Shown here one piece after another: positions 24,901 to 35,259 of a stretch of 60,539 bases of DNA (position 1 is its first letter; each line of letters opens with the position of its first letter). Origin of the DNA: Lingula anatina (lineage: Eukaryota; Brachiopoda; Lingulata; Lingulida; Lingulidae); NCBI RefSeq assembly GCF_001039355.2, contig NW_019775739.1, positions 137,587-198,125 on the forward strand, read 5' to 3'. The notes below the pieces were generated by a model. It saw nothing but the letters and a program-made list of their open reading frames with translations. It made no database searches and was not told the origin of the DNA. The position numbers and the translations under genes were made by a program.

Positions 24901-26575
24901 TGTTTTATGATGTTCACTTCCTCAGACAACATGTACTTCTTCCTCCTAAATCACCAATGTGAAAATTACTGAGATACAAAAGAAAAGAAAAACACACAGA
25001 AAAATCTCATACTGAATTGATCCCATCCAAACAAAAAATAAATAATAATAACAGTAATAAATAATTAAATGGCAAAATTTTACCAGAATTTAACATGGCA
25101 TTTAACATCCCCTACTCACTCACCCCCGTCTGTCCTTGGCAGTCAATCTGATGATGTGTTCAGCTGGCTCCAGGTCCGTGTCATCTACAGCCTCAGTGGA
25201 CATAACTATCATGTTTTCTCCAGCGACATCACATGGCTTCAGCCTGGAGAAGACAATCAACATCATCACAGATTCACAAGGTTTCAAGTTATATGCAAGG
25301 TGAAGCAAAGTGTTTTCTACACTGTCAAGCTGATCCCATGCTATAATATTTTTTCAATATAATCACATTTTTGTTATTGTATGTATATTAAATTTAACTC
25401 ATTGGACTGGGTATGTGGACCCTACAATGCAACTGAATGACACATGATTCACTGATTCAGTGGCTCTGAAAAAAGATAAATACTGGGTACAAATCAACAT
25501 ATTATTATTCATCAAGTTAAATTGAAAAAAAAAAAACTCAGTGACAGCACTCACCTGTATTTTTCAATGTCCATTAAAGTATTCTTCTCCACGCAGTCTG
25601 TTATAAAATTGGCAAGGTAATAATCATCGCTTTTCACCACACTCCCAGGTTCTGCCAGCCTGGAAATGAAAATATTGACAACTAAACAGTAAATACGTAC
25701 CAGTGCAGACCATTTTGTCAATGTTTAGTACTAGTATACATGGGGTGAAAGAACCACAACTTTCTTGACCAGGTAGAGTACCCCCCCCCCCCCCACACAC
25801 ACACACACACCTTTTACTTAGGTCCCAAACTGTCCTTGAAACTTGAACATTTTGTGGACACCTCATAGTCTTAACAAGAATCGTTTGCATATATTTCCAT
25901 ATATGTTAACTAAAGCTAACTAATCATTGCCTTTCAACATCCTAGGCTCTAGCATGGAATCCATGCTTTATTCTGATATGTAATTGATGTGCTAAAGCAA
26001 GAAAGCAAATGTATGTTTACATGTATTGCAACTTGTCTACAGAGTGCTAATGAACATATTTCATGCAAGTGAAAATGATTAAGCTACATAGTTTATTTGT
26101 TTTTTAAAACGAGAAAAAGAAATTGTGTTAAACAGCTCTTACTTTATTGAATCATTGCCTTGCTTCCCTGATAAAATGCCACCACCATGCTGAAAGCAAA
26201 AATGTGTCAGTCCTTGAATTAAAAGTGTGCCAATGTGGAGAAAAAGTCTGATCATGAGAGCAATTAAATCTCAATTTGTATACATAACAGGAGAATGTGG
26301 GTTGTTACAGAAACTGTCTTCATAATGGCAAATACTTTCAATACGTCTGTAACGTAGCAATGTCACTGCGTCAGTATCACTATAAGCTTGTAGCACTAGC
26401 AGACGTCTTTTCGGTACGCTGCAGAGTTACTTATATTTTATGCCATCAGAGATCAAGAGAGTACCTCAACTACGGGTCTAAGAATCGCTCTTTCGTCGCA
26501 AGGGCGCATGTAAAAATGCATAGGAGTTCCATCAGGGTTGGTAAATAAAGTTTCGCAATGCGAATAAACCGCCAT
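21612..26575 (-). CDS. TERF2IP: Telomere protein RAP1 (TERF2-interacting protein 1)
   Basis: Shelterin subunit that binds TRF2 and protects telomeres. Exons: 26575-26465, 26189-26143, 25659-25555, 25243-25124, 24945-24831, 24390-24258, 23912-23847, 23620-23244, 22985-22862, 22536-22466, 22167-22053, 21745-21612, with all phases compatible; 505 residues (human 399). Residues 1-88 match the RAP1 BRCT (ETLF-N-DG-MHFYMRPCDERAILRP; later FITDCVEKN). Residues 128 to about 200 are the Myb domain (HSWQSMKHHYKMHIL, as HSWQSLKDRYLKHL in human). The middle is Ser/Asp/Glu/Lys-rich and likely disordered. The last about 100 residues are the RCT domain, which binds TRF2 (EDAIQALMKRYHL; GRPAWTEEDDQTLL; RQKFGSDGVNRRALFLEKMQ stop). 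The start ATG was chosen because it directly precedes the BRCT and exon 1 then ends in phase 0. It is divergent from the Tim8-like genes. Confidence 0.93.
21959..21998. repeat. GT microsatellite
   Basis: GT dinucleotide run, interrupted once, in the last intron of RAP1. It generates spurious open frames on both strands. Confidence 0.9.
23940..24165. repeat. Dispersed intronic repeat, copy 1
   Basis: Shares with 25740-25920 a C-run/CA-run core, then CTTNNAGTTAGGTC-like sequence, then TTTTGTGGACACCT and AAGAATCNTTTGCAT, in the same order and orientation. Both copies lie in RAP1 introns. Non-coding; class not identified. Confidence 0.6.
24432..24597. mobile_element. Inverted-repeat MITE-like element in a RAP1 intron
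   Basis: The left end ATGAGAACTATGT...ATACTGGAACT is matched by the reverse complement of the right end (AGTTCCAGTAT...ACATAGTTCTCAT) over roughly 35 bp per arm. Length is 166 bp with no open frame. The transposon superfamily is not assignable from the ends alone. Confidence 0.65.
25740..25920. repeat. Dispersed intronic repeat, copy 2
   Basis: Partner of 23940-24165, with the same block order (C-run, CA-run, TTTTGTGGACACCT, AAGAATCGTTTGCAT). Located in the RAP1 intron after the BRCT exons. Confidence 0.6.
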
Positions 26576-27132
26576 ACTTCCGCGAGTATTTTGCACATAA
26601 ATGCGCGTGCGCGACACACTAGGGTCAAGGTCAGTTGAAAGCACGCTGCTTGCTGTGCCTCTGTGGAGGATTATCAGTTTCAAAACTAGGTAATTGTACT
26701 CTTAATTAAGCTCTTATTCTACTTTATGAGTTTTAAATCAGTTATTTAAACGAGAAACTGTTCTTTACTGCTTCTATGCTAAATATAAGGCAGATTGCTA
26801 GCATGCGAATGATTGCAATGTGGATCATGATTTCGTCACATTCACGTTAGTACATGAGATTTTTAAGGTCAAAAGGCATACTACATATGCAAACTTTAAG
26901 CGAAAATCGATATTAACCTGTTATAAAATACCCTATCGAACTTCAGAATCGCACATGAGCCTTGGCATGTTGAAAACCAGTGAACGTAAAAGTGTATTTA
27001 AGATGATCGCACGTGCGTTACATAACTTTAGATGGACTCGCGTTTTTTCCAGACTCCAATAAATGTAACATTTAGGTTTAGCTCTGTTTGACTTCATTCC
27101 AGGCCTTGGCATAACGGAAAGAGAGAGACATC
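26576..27132. promoter_or_regulatory. Divergent promoter region between RAP1 and the Tim8-like genes
   Basis: Only 557 bases separate the RAP1 ATG (minus) from the first Tim8-like ATG (plus). The part next to RAP1 is richer in CG than the surroundings. On the plus strand AACTAG|GTAATT near 26690 is a possible donor, and TTCATTCCAG about 30 bases before 27133 a good acceptor, suggesting a short Tim 5'UTR exon inside this region. No TATA box is obvious. Confidence 0.4.
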
Positions 27133-27393
27133 ATGTCCGTGTCAGATCGAAGTGACATTTTGAGTGACACCAAGATCCCAATTATGTCGGAGAAGGCTCA
27201 AGACATGGCCCTCATTCTAAAACTATGTGACCACTGCTTTGATTTGTGCATATTCAAACCAGGACCTTCTCTCGGAGACAGAGTTGAAACCTGTATTCAG
27301 AACTGTGCAGAACGAGCAGTTGACACAACCTATTTTGTAGTAAAGAGTTTTCAGAAGAAAGCAGAAGAAAGATCAGCATCATCATCATCTTGA
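27133..27393 (+). CDS. Small Tim chaperone, Tim8-like (copy 1)
   Basis: Intermembrane-space chaperone that, in Tim8-Tim13 hexamers, carries hydrophobic precursors to the inner membrane. 86 residues from one uninterrupted coding exon. The twin CX3C motif is CFDLC and CIQNC, 15 residues apart; these cysteines form the two disulphides of the small Tim hairpin. The segment KPGPSLGDRVETCIQNCAERAVDTT resembles Tim8 (KPGPKLDSRAETC-NC-ER-IDT), more than Tim13, Tim9 or Tim10. An extra cysteine lies three residues before the first motif. The N-terminus is short and the tail Ser-rich. The acceptor just upstream implies a 5'UTR exon. The partner copy starts 126 bases downstream. Confidence 0.9.
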   Translation: MSVSDRSDILSDTKIPIMSEKAQDMALILKLCDHCFDLCIFKPGPSLGDRVETCIQNCAERAVDTTYFVVKSFQKKAEERSASSSS

Positions 27394-27518
27394 TCGGAAT
27401 TTACCCGAGCTGCATTAACCCTCTGCATTTGAATACTGAACATGTCATAGAAATTTGCCTTGGTAATTTTGACTCTCATTTCCTTACAGAATTGCCGAAT
27501 ACCCATAAAAAAAACACG

Positions 27519-27803
27519 ATGTCTGGTGTGGACGAGAATGCCCTGTTGAACGACCCTCAAATACAGCAGTATGCCCAACAGATGTCAGCACAGTCACAGG
27601 TGATGGCCCGCATCCTGAAGCTCTCAGAGAACTGTTTTGATCTGTGCGTGTCTAAGATGAGTTCCTCCCTTGGCGGGAGGGTGGAAACCTGCATTCAGAA
27701 CTGTGCCGACCGTGCAGTGGACACAACGCGAGTCATAGTGAAGAATTTTCAGATAAAGGCAGAACAGGCCTCTTCTTCTTCTGACCTGCCAGAACTTAAT
27801 TAG
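27519..27803 (+). CDS. Small Tim chaperone, Tim8-like (copy 2)
   Basis: 94 residues, also with CFDLC and CIQNC and the shared block RVETCIQNCADRAVDTT, so it arose by tandem duplication with copy 1. The N-terminal helix (NDPQIQQYAQQMSAQSQVMARIL) is closer to canonical Tim8 than that of copy 1, whereas the loop KPGPSL has become KMSSSL. A consensus acceptor (TTTCCTTACAG) lies about 30 bases before the ATG and no promoter is evident between the copies. It is therefore probably spliced to the same upstream 5'UTR exon as copy 1, or translated from a shared mRNA. The start was chosen at this ATG because upstream in-frame codons precede the acceptor. Confidence 0.9.
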   Translation: MSGVDENALLNDPQIQQYAQQMSAQSQVMARILKLSENCFDLCVSKMSSSLGGRVETCIQNCADRAVDTTRVIVKNFQIKAEQASSSSDLPELN

Positions 27804-30378
27804 CACTTCATTTCTTATGAAAACATTCTGAGGAATTGTTATCTGAAGTGAACATACATTGATTATTACATCCTGGAGTGGGCCTTGGAGTACAAGGAAG
27901 GAATGCGTAGCAGGTTTTTCCAGTGTTACACAGGACCTGTTATATTTAAAGGGAATTTGCAAACTTAAGGTGGATAGCATGACTCCTCCACATATGACAG
28001 ATAAGGACTATCAACACAGTGGGACATTATAGATGTTTCCTGTTACATCATCATGTATTAATTGTTGTAGTATGCTTTAATATATTTGTTTACTGAATTT
28101 AATTAATTGAAACAGGGCAGAGTTAAAATGTAAAATTTTTCAAAACTAAATGGCACCATGTAAGATCTGCGTGTGTAAAAAATACACTATTTAAATTTAA
28201 ACAGTGTTGTTTGTCATATATCACTTCAATCATCTGAAATATAATTTAAGGAAGTGAAGGGAGCAAATTTTGTACATCTTTAAGCTTACTAGCACTAGTG
28301 CTTTTCTACAAAAATTTTTGTACTTTAAATTTCAACTTCCAAGACCTTAATTATTTTCTATTTCAAAAGTAAACAAGGACAAAGTTAACCCATCTGTTAT
28401 TTATTGACCGTTTGTAAACGTGGCATATCTATGTACAATGTATGGCATCCATACATGCAACTGAAATATAAAGAATATATAATGATTATCAAAAAAATAT
28501 AAGTAAATTGAAATAAAGCAATCACAAATAACAGTATCAAAAGCAAGGACTGAAAGTCTACCAAAACTTCCTATAACAAACTAGCAGACTTATATTGCAA
28601 TTATCCCTTTTTTAATTGTCATTACAACACTTATCAACACATTCATCATTTTTCAACTAAAATTATAATTGTTTCCCACCAAAATCCAGTATCGTTTCTC
28701 ACACAAAACTATGTACATTACAACAGCTGCTACAGTATTCTCCAGGGAAGCAAATTCTACCAGGAAGAGGTTGGGGGCAGACTTTAATACTTCACAAGAT
28801 TTTTAACAGAACCATTTCTAAAGAAATAGAATTACTGACAACAAAGAAATTAGTGGCAAAACAGATTTTACATTTTTTGTCACAACCATTCGTCAATTTC
28901 TAAGAGCAAAATTTGAAATAGACTACAAATAATTTCACAGTTGAATTTGTACCCAAAAGTTAATTACTGCTAATGTCAATCATATGACTTTGTAAGTCTT
29001 TAATGTACATTGTACTTAAGAAATGACGTAATTAAAAGTCACAAATGACAAATTATATAGATTTTATCTCTAATCACCACCACTTTACCATCCTACAACA
29101 AACAAGACCCTCTAAAAAACCCATAGCCACATCAACTTAATTAAAAAACAAAATGCATCTATCAAAGATTGTCTGTTCAGAATACCAACCCTAACTATGA
29201 AAGAGACCAGGAGACAGCTTCAGCATTTAGTATCTCTGACTTCAGAAATAAATTGAATGAAGTAAGCACTCATCAATCAGTCTTGAATATTTGTCAACAA
29301 TGGGACACCACTTAACCTCCCCCCTTCCCACCTAAAACTAATTCTCCTGCTCTGAACACGACAGGTGCTTGGAATACACTTGCTTCATCACATCTTAGAA
29401 ATCACTTGATATCTACACCAATCTGCATTTTAACAAAGCTATGTACACATATTTAATATGAATATTTCACCTGGTTTGATAAGATATTAACCAATGGGCA
29501 CAGCCTACATCTATGTGCCTGCACTTTACATTGGACGTTAATTTTTACTATGACCACCAACTTTATTTCAACTAATTTTATCTTTCTTGGAGAATAAAAG
29601 AGCTGACACGAAAACATCTTATGCAACAAAATTAACAGACTGCAACTTGAATGCATGTAACAAAGTCCATAACAGTGACGTACCCATAAATAATGCAATA
29701 TAATCACATATCATAACAATAAACACCTGATAAAATTTTGGAAAAGACTGGGTGAAAAAAGTTCAGCATCTAACAAGGCAAAAAAAAAAGTCACTTTCAG
29801 TCAAATAAAGACACAGACAGATAACCTCTTCATATTTCATTCAAATATCAAGAATAACTGTATCATTCATATGTCTATTCTTCCAAGTTATCACTCTGAA
29901 CTCGGAGCTTGATCAAGAATAACTGTATTATTCATGTATCTTTTCTTCCAAGTTATCACTGTGAACTTGGAGCTTGCATCATCACATTAAAATGGAGCAC
30001 AATGGCAATTAAATTAAAGTTGTTTAATCAAATGTAATCAACTGATATAGAAGTGAAAGTTGAGTGTAAAGGTTGACTTCAGCCTGGTCCATCAGAACTC
30101 TGTGTAAGGTTGTCTGTTAGTATCATCATGGACAAAATCACAATATTATGTCCAAGATATCATACAAATCATTATTTGTAACGTCTTTGTGTTTGCTAAT
30201 GTTTAATTCCTGTGCTCTTCCTGCCATGTACTTGACTATGGCAAAGAAGGGCGTGAAAAAAAAAAAAAAGAAAAAAAAGGGGAGCTTCTGCTCCATTATT
30301 CCATGAAGTTTTAACCTAGACTCCAGCTCTAAAGAATCATCTTCAGCAACAAAGGTGAGAGAAACCACCACAGTGAGC
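27804..30378. other. Convergent 3' region of the Tim8-like genes and arfaptin
   Basis: No coding sequence recognised. AATAAA near 28512 (plus) could end the Tim transcripts, and TTTATT near 28397 (AATAAA on minus) could end a long arfaptin 3'UTR, so the two mRNAs may overlap. The stretch contains a 65-bp tandem duplication. Confidence 0.4.
29849..29978. repeat. 65-bp tandem duplication
   Basis: Two adjacent units, 29849-29913 and 29914-29978, both beginning CAAGAATAACTGTAT and ending GAACTNGGAGCTTG, about 90 percent alike by eye. Non-coding, in the likely 3'UTR of arfaptin. Confidence 0.8.
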
Positions 30379-33300
30379 TCACTGCTCCAGCCATGAGGGG
30401 GAATCCCCTGTTGGTTTCAGTTTGATATTAAATTGCTTCAGAGTGGTGTCTAAAGCTGACTGGTTCCCCGAGAAGTAGGCAGATATGGCATTGTGGAACA
30501 ACAACAGCTGCTTGTGCATCACTTTGATCTGAAAATGAAGAGGAAACTATGATGCCAGTTGTTCTAGGAAAATATATGGCAGGGGCGGATTTAGGCCGTC
30601 TTCTGGGACTTCCAGAAGACGGTCAGATTTTCAAGTTTACATTGACAGGTATCTAATGTTTTCTGTCGGAAGACGGTCAAAAATGTAGGATGGATCAACA
30701 AAGATAATTTGGAAGACTGTCAGAAAATATCTCTGGATCCGCCCCTGTATGGCATAGTTGGGTGTGCAGCAATCACATGACGGAGTATGAATGCTGAATT
30801 TGTACCTATGGGGTCATCTCCTTAACACACCTCCTGGCTGAATGCACTCAGATTAACATGCCTCCTCTTGTTTCCAATGTACTTGTATAATAACCAGCTT
30901 TTCTGTATTCTACTCAATGCCAGGAGGATGTGTGTTAATCTGTTAATCTGACTGCATTTAGTGAGTCCCTGAAGTGTTGGATCAATCTACAACAGTTTCA
31001 TTAGGAATGAGTTCTATGCTATGCTTATAGGTCATGTAAAAAGATTTACTTAATCATTTCATGTCATCTATCACTAGTTTTGGAAAGAATTAATTTGACA
31101 AAAATACAAAGTATGCTGGTGTAAGCCAAGTAGCTGATACAGAAAAGCTTGGTAATAGATTCTATTGCACATATTATGGAAAATATATTGAGGTAGAATA
31201 ACTGACCATTCTACCATATTAGAAAAACTGGTTGGAATCTCTTTTATTAGTGAAAGCTGACCACTGAAAGCACTGTGCTGCTAAGAAGATTGATTATTTT
31301 GATTGCCAATACTACCAGTAGATCCTCTCATCAATCAGTCTACTTGATCCAATTTCCACCATGAATCACACACAGTACATGTGCTGTACAGTTTCTGTGC
31401 ATGTGTGTCTAAGGGGATTGTCAGGGGGGGAGGGGGTGGGGGGAGGGGGTGGTGGGGTTGAGGAGGGCCTTTCTGGATGGAGAGGTCCACCCTGAACCAA
31501 AATTTGATGTAGGTTCTGTGCCGTTTCTTGAGTCAAATCAGCTAAGAGGTGAAAAAAAAAATGTCCAATTTTTCAGAAAAGACACCCCCTCCTTTCACCT
31601 TTTATGTTGATGGTTTCGGGTATAATACATTACCTTATTCTCATCTAAGAACTGCAACTTAACGGACACGTTTTCTCGTAGTTTATCAAACTTGTCTTTA
31701 TGGAGCTGGAACTTTCTCTTGGCCTCCTCAAGCCTTGGGATGGTCTGTGGGTTCTTTGGTCCCAACTGCAGGGTATCCAGATCTGTGCGATAGGCATCAT
31801 ACTCAATCCTGAATACAAACCAGTTGTATATTTAGTTCTTCCAAGAAATTTAAAAAGTGTGAAAACCTTAAAATGTCAATTGTTTTTATTTGTGAGGAGC
31901 ATTGAAATATATTTTACTTTTTTTTTAAATCTCAAACTGCTGACTAACACACAAACACACCTTGCAGCTTCATACTGCTTAATGGTTTCCAAGGAATCTT
32001 CCATTGTCTTGTTGATCAGGGTGTTGATGCTCGAGGTGAAGAAATTCAAAGCACCTACAATAGCAAATGAACACAGTTCATTTCGGCATCATTATTTAAA
32101 GTATTATGCTCACTAGAGACTAAGATCTATAGCGTACAAACTGCTTATAAAGCTGTATAGAACAAATCATACAAAATAATGGCATACAGTGGTTATTTTC
32201 ATGAGTTAAGATGCTTAAAATATTTTATCAATTTTTTTTACTCCATGTTCTTTATCTTATTAATTCTTTTTTTTTTCTTCTTTCTAGTGTTTTTTGTATT
32301 TATTCTTCTTTTTTTTTTCTTTTTTTTTTTTTGGAAGGGGGGGTAGTGTTAAGAAAATCTGCTTTCTATTCAAGGTATAAATGACACATTTTCTAAGAAT
32401 ATCCTCTAAGTATATTTCTAAGAATAAAGAAAATTTTCTCAGAAATCTTCTGTTAAATGATGACTCTCAAATTTTGACAAAAACAAATATCTATATAGTG
32501 GAGATGCTTCTATGGATCAATAAGTCTGATTATTTCACTGAAGAGTAGTGAAGATCCATGAAATATTCATGTGAGGCTGGTTTCAGGATGCATTATGCAG
32601 AAAATATACTGCTCCGTGGTCAGCAGAAACCCCGTCATTTCAATAACTCAAATGGAATATTTATTAATGAATACAGTCTGTGGTAAACCTAAAGTTTTTA
32701 ATATATGTGCCAGGACAGAAAATATATTACAGAACGTATAACAACATATCTAACCTAGGCTTAATCCAACTACTATTTTCATTTTCTTGTCTATTTTTCA
32801 TTATTTTTTTTTATGCTAAAAATACATCAAATACTTAAATATCTTTTTTTAGTTTATCAAAATTTCCTCCAGAGAAAAAAGGAAAAACAATCCCATTCTT
32901 CTTTTTTTGATTAAATAAAAAAAGAAGAACAGCATGTCATCAGATTTAGTTCCCTACCTAGTAGTGTTTCACCATTTCTGACCAAAGCTTTCTGCGTTTC
33001 ACTGTTATAATTGAACTCCTCCTGCAACTCTGGCGACTTCTGCGCTAGCTCCGCAAAATCCTCCCCTAGCGCCCTCTGTGTTTGCACAACATGATAAAAA
33101 TGATTGGTCAGAGCACGTGACAACTTTAACACATTGGAATATCTTCTCTGTGTGTCTCTCAGTACTTCTATTTTTGATTCTAATTCCAGATCTACCGTCC
33201 TAGAGCCCTTGCCCAGGCGCTCTGCTAACAGCTGTTTGGTGCACTTGAATGTGTTGAGACTCCACTCTTTGATACTATCAAGTTTGGAGGAAGCCGTCTG

Positions 33301-34226
33301 AGAAAACGGACGTGGGGGGTTGGTCCCTCCGCCATTTCTTGCAGACATATTGGGACTACCAGTAGCTACAAGAAGGAAATATGGAAGGATGTTACTGACA
33401 CAGCAAGCATTCAGTGAAAATGTATTTACTTCATGAATTTTGCAATCTCTTGGGCCTGTTTGAGTCATGTAGGATTGAGAATATTGTGCAAGTAACAAAG
33501 CATGAATCATTAATGGCAGTGCAAGCAATCATATGATTACAGTACTAGTAACTGTCCATTAGCTGCCAGCTTAGAACAAAATCCATTACGAGCACAAAGT
33601 TGCATAAAACGTTATTCATTTGTACCAATTCTACTAATTATATGTGCTGATGCTCAAAGCTTACAATAACCCACTTTTATAATGAAATCTGAGTATCTTG
33701 TTGTTACTAGTAAACTATCGAGCTACTGAAGCAAAGTCTGACCTTTCGCATTTGACTTTACTGCCTGAAAAGACATTTAATTACTTTTAAGTTAAATATG
33801 TAAAATGGTCCATTATTTTTACAGGAAATACAGGGTGGTCCATAAAAATGGCCTATTTTGCTTACCATCTCATTTTAAAATGTTGTTTTTATGGAGCACC
33901 CTGTACGCTAACCTACTACTACACTTTTGAACTGGAACCACACAGCATTACATTGTGCTCTATTTTAACCCCCCCCCCCATCTCCAAGAAAAAAATTGGG
34001 TTTCCTTACATGTAGGGAAGGTCTGTGATCTCTGCATGCCTGCTGTGTACAGAGGGGGTTTTATGCTGGCTGGACCCACACTGTCCACCTTAGTCATGGC
34101 CCCACTCTGGACAGTGGAGCTGCTGTCATTAAGGACTGGTCCATCTCGCAGCATTTCTTTCAGATCCTGCTCAAACCTGTCGTCTTCTATCCCATTGACG
34201 GCTTGCGAGGTTTGAGACTCTGCCAT
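30379..34226 (-). CDS. ARFIP2: Arfaptin (ADP-ribosylation factor interacting protein)
   Basis: BAR-domain protein of the trans-Golgi that binds ARL1, ARF and RAC and senses membrane curvature. Exons: 34226-34010, 33365-32958, 32054-31961, 31808-31634, 30528-30379, phases consistent; 347 residues (human ARFIP2 341). The amphipathic helix and BAR domain run from about residue 95 to the end: [20 protein letters not shown], then [35 protein letters not shown], and the terminal SPSWLEQ, all matching arfaptins in order. The N-terminal 90 residues are Ser/Pro-rich. In the exon before the ATG the same frame meets a stop, so the upstream exon is untranslated. It could be orthologous to both vertebrate ARFIP1 and ARFIP2; the ARFIP2 symbol rests on the TIMM10B neighbour. 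Confidence 0.94.
30580..30747. mobile_element. MITE with CAGGGGCGGAT ends
   Basis: Terminal inverted repeats CAGGGGCGGAT and ATCCGCCCCTG, flanked on both sides by TATGG. Inside, the string GAAGACGGTC or a variant recurs three times, each followed by AGATTT, AAAAATG or AGAAAAT. 168 bp, non-coding, in the last intron of arfaptin. The ends resemble hAT-type elements. Confidence 0.75.
30807..31015. mobile_element. Palindromic MITE-like element, copy 2
   Basis: Reverse-oriented relative of 19691-19915: GAATGCACTCAGATTAACATGCCTCCT on one arm, AGGAGGATGTGTGTTAATCTG on the other, and the shared core CCAGCTTTTCTGTATTCTACT. It lies in an arfaptin intron. Confidence 0.65.
33829..33905. mobile_element. 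73-bp miniature mariner-like element
   Basis: The element CAGGGTGGTCCATAAAAA...TTTTTATGGAGCACCCTG (33831-33903) is little more than its two inverted repeats, about 18 bp each, and is bounded by a TA on each side, the target duplication of Tc1/mariner elements. In an arfaptin intron. Confidence 0.75.
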
Positions 34227-34949
34227 TGCTGTAGATTATAGGACCTGGAAAATATGGTTATGTTTGATAGCCAGGGAAGTATTACAAATTGTGTTTACAC
34301 AAAATCTGGCTTTTCTTTAGATTTGTGTTCAGAGTAAAGGCAATTATCATAAAAAGATTTGTGGAAGGAGAAAAAGTGCCCATCAAAATAAAATTACTTG
34401 ATAATATGTCCATCATTATGCAACATTAAATATATATTGCAACCTCTGAGACAACATTAAGATATGCGGGTACATATTATAAATGGTATAATTATCAAAT
34501 GTTAAAAGAAGAGCAAATACTGTGCACCAAAAAAAAAAACAGCAGTACAAGTAATCAAATCAAGTCCTGATCACGTCTTAAGATATCAAGACTAGGTAAC
34601 ATGCTGAACACCAATTGCTTGTGACTAGTGAAGTGATTGATTAATTTCCTGAAACTCTGGTGGAACTCAGATGGATACCAAACTGATCAAGAAGCTATTC
34701 AGTGTATTAACGACCAATAAAGGCACTGCCTACTTAATGCTACCATATGCTGGCTCAGACAGAGTGGCGATTTAGTTCTCATTAATGTCATAAAATGTCT
34801 AGCTTACAACAGAAGTGAGAATCATGGGATGTGCTGTCATTTTATTAGACTAACAAAACTGATTCATATGCCTCAGGTACAGTGGGGCCTCTCTTGGCAG
34901 AGGCTTGATTGGCCCAGTTTTCATTTAAATTACATGGTACTACTAAGAT

Positions 34950-34951
<2 letters not shown>

Positions 34952-35024
<73 letters not shown>
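34952..35024. repeat. TA microsatellite
   Basis: About 36 uninterrupted TA dinucleotides, immediately next to the hAT-like element at 35035 and inside the first intron of arfaptin. Confidence 0.95.
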
Positions 35025-35025
<1 letters not shown>

Positions 35026-35034
35026 TTGTAGTAT

Positions 35035-35242
35035 CAAGGGTTTTCCCAGCGAACCGCCCAGGAGTCATTGGATGGCTGCCAGATTACTGGACGGCCCGTG
35101 TTTTTAAAGATGGCTGGACGGCTTATGGTTTTTTTTTTGAAATATGATGACTTAAGGCATACTTGGGACTCCCTAAAATATTGTAGAATATTAAGTGTGG
35201 TAATTCTGGACAGCCTGTACCCTCAATTCTGGAAAAACCCTG
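35035..35242. mobile_element. hAT-like MITE
   Basis: Ends CAAGGGTTTTCC and GGAAAAACCCTG are imperfect inverted repeats. The 8 bases outside are TGTAGTAT on the left and AGTAGTAT on the right, a 7/8 match to the 8-bp target duplication of hAT transposons. Internal GGACGGC motifs repeat. 208 bp, non-coding. Confidence 0.75.
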
Positions 35243-35259
35243 AGTAGTATTGCAAGTTA

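Noticed and set aside
27624-27980. Minus-strand open frame of 118 codons
   Set aside because: Antisense to the second Tim8-like gene, whose twin CX3C motifs are unambiguous.
31700-32116. Plus-strand open frame of 138 codons
   Set aside because: Overlaps two arfaptin exons antisense and runs through an intron; no recognisable protein.
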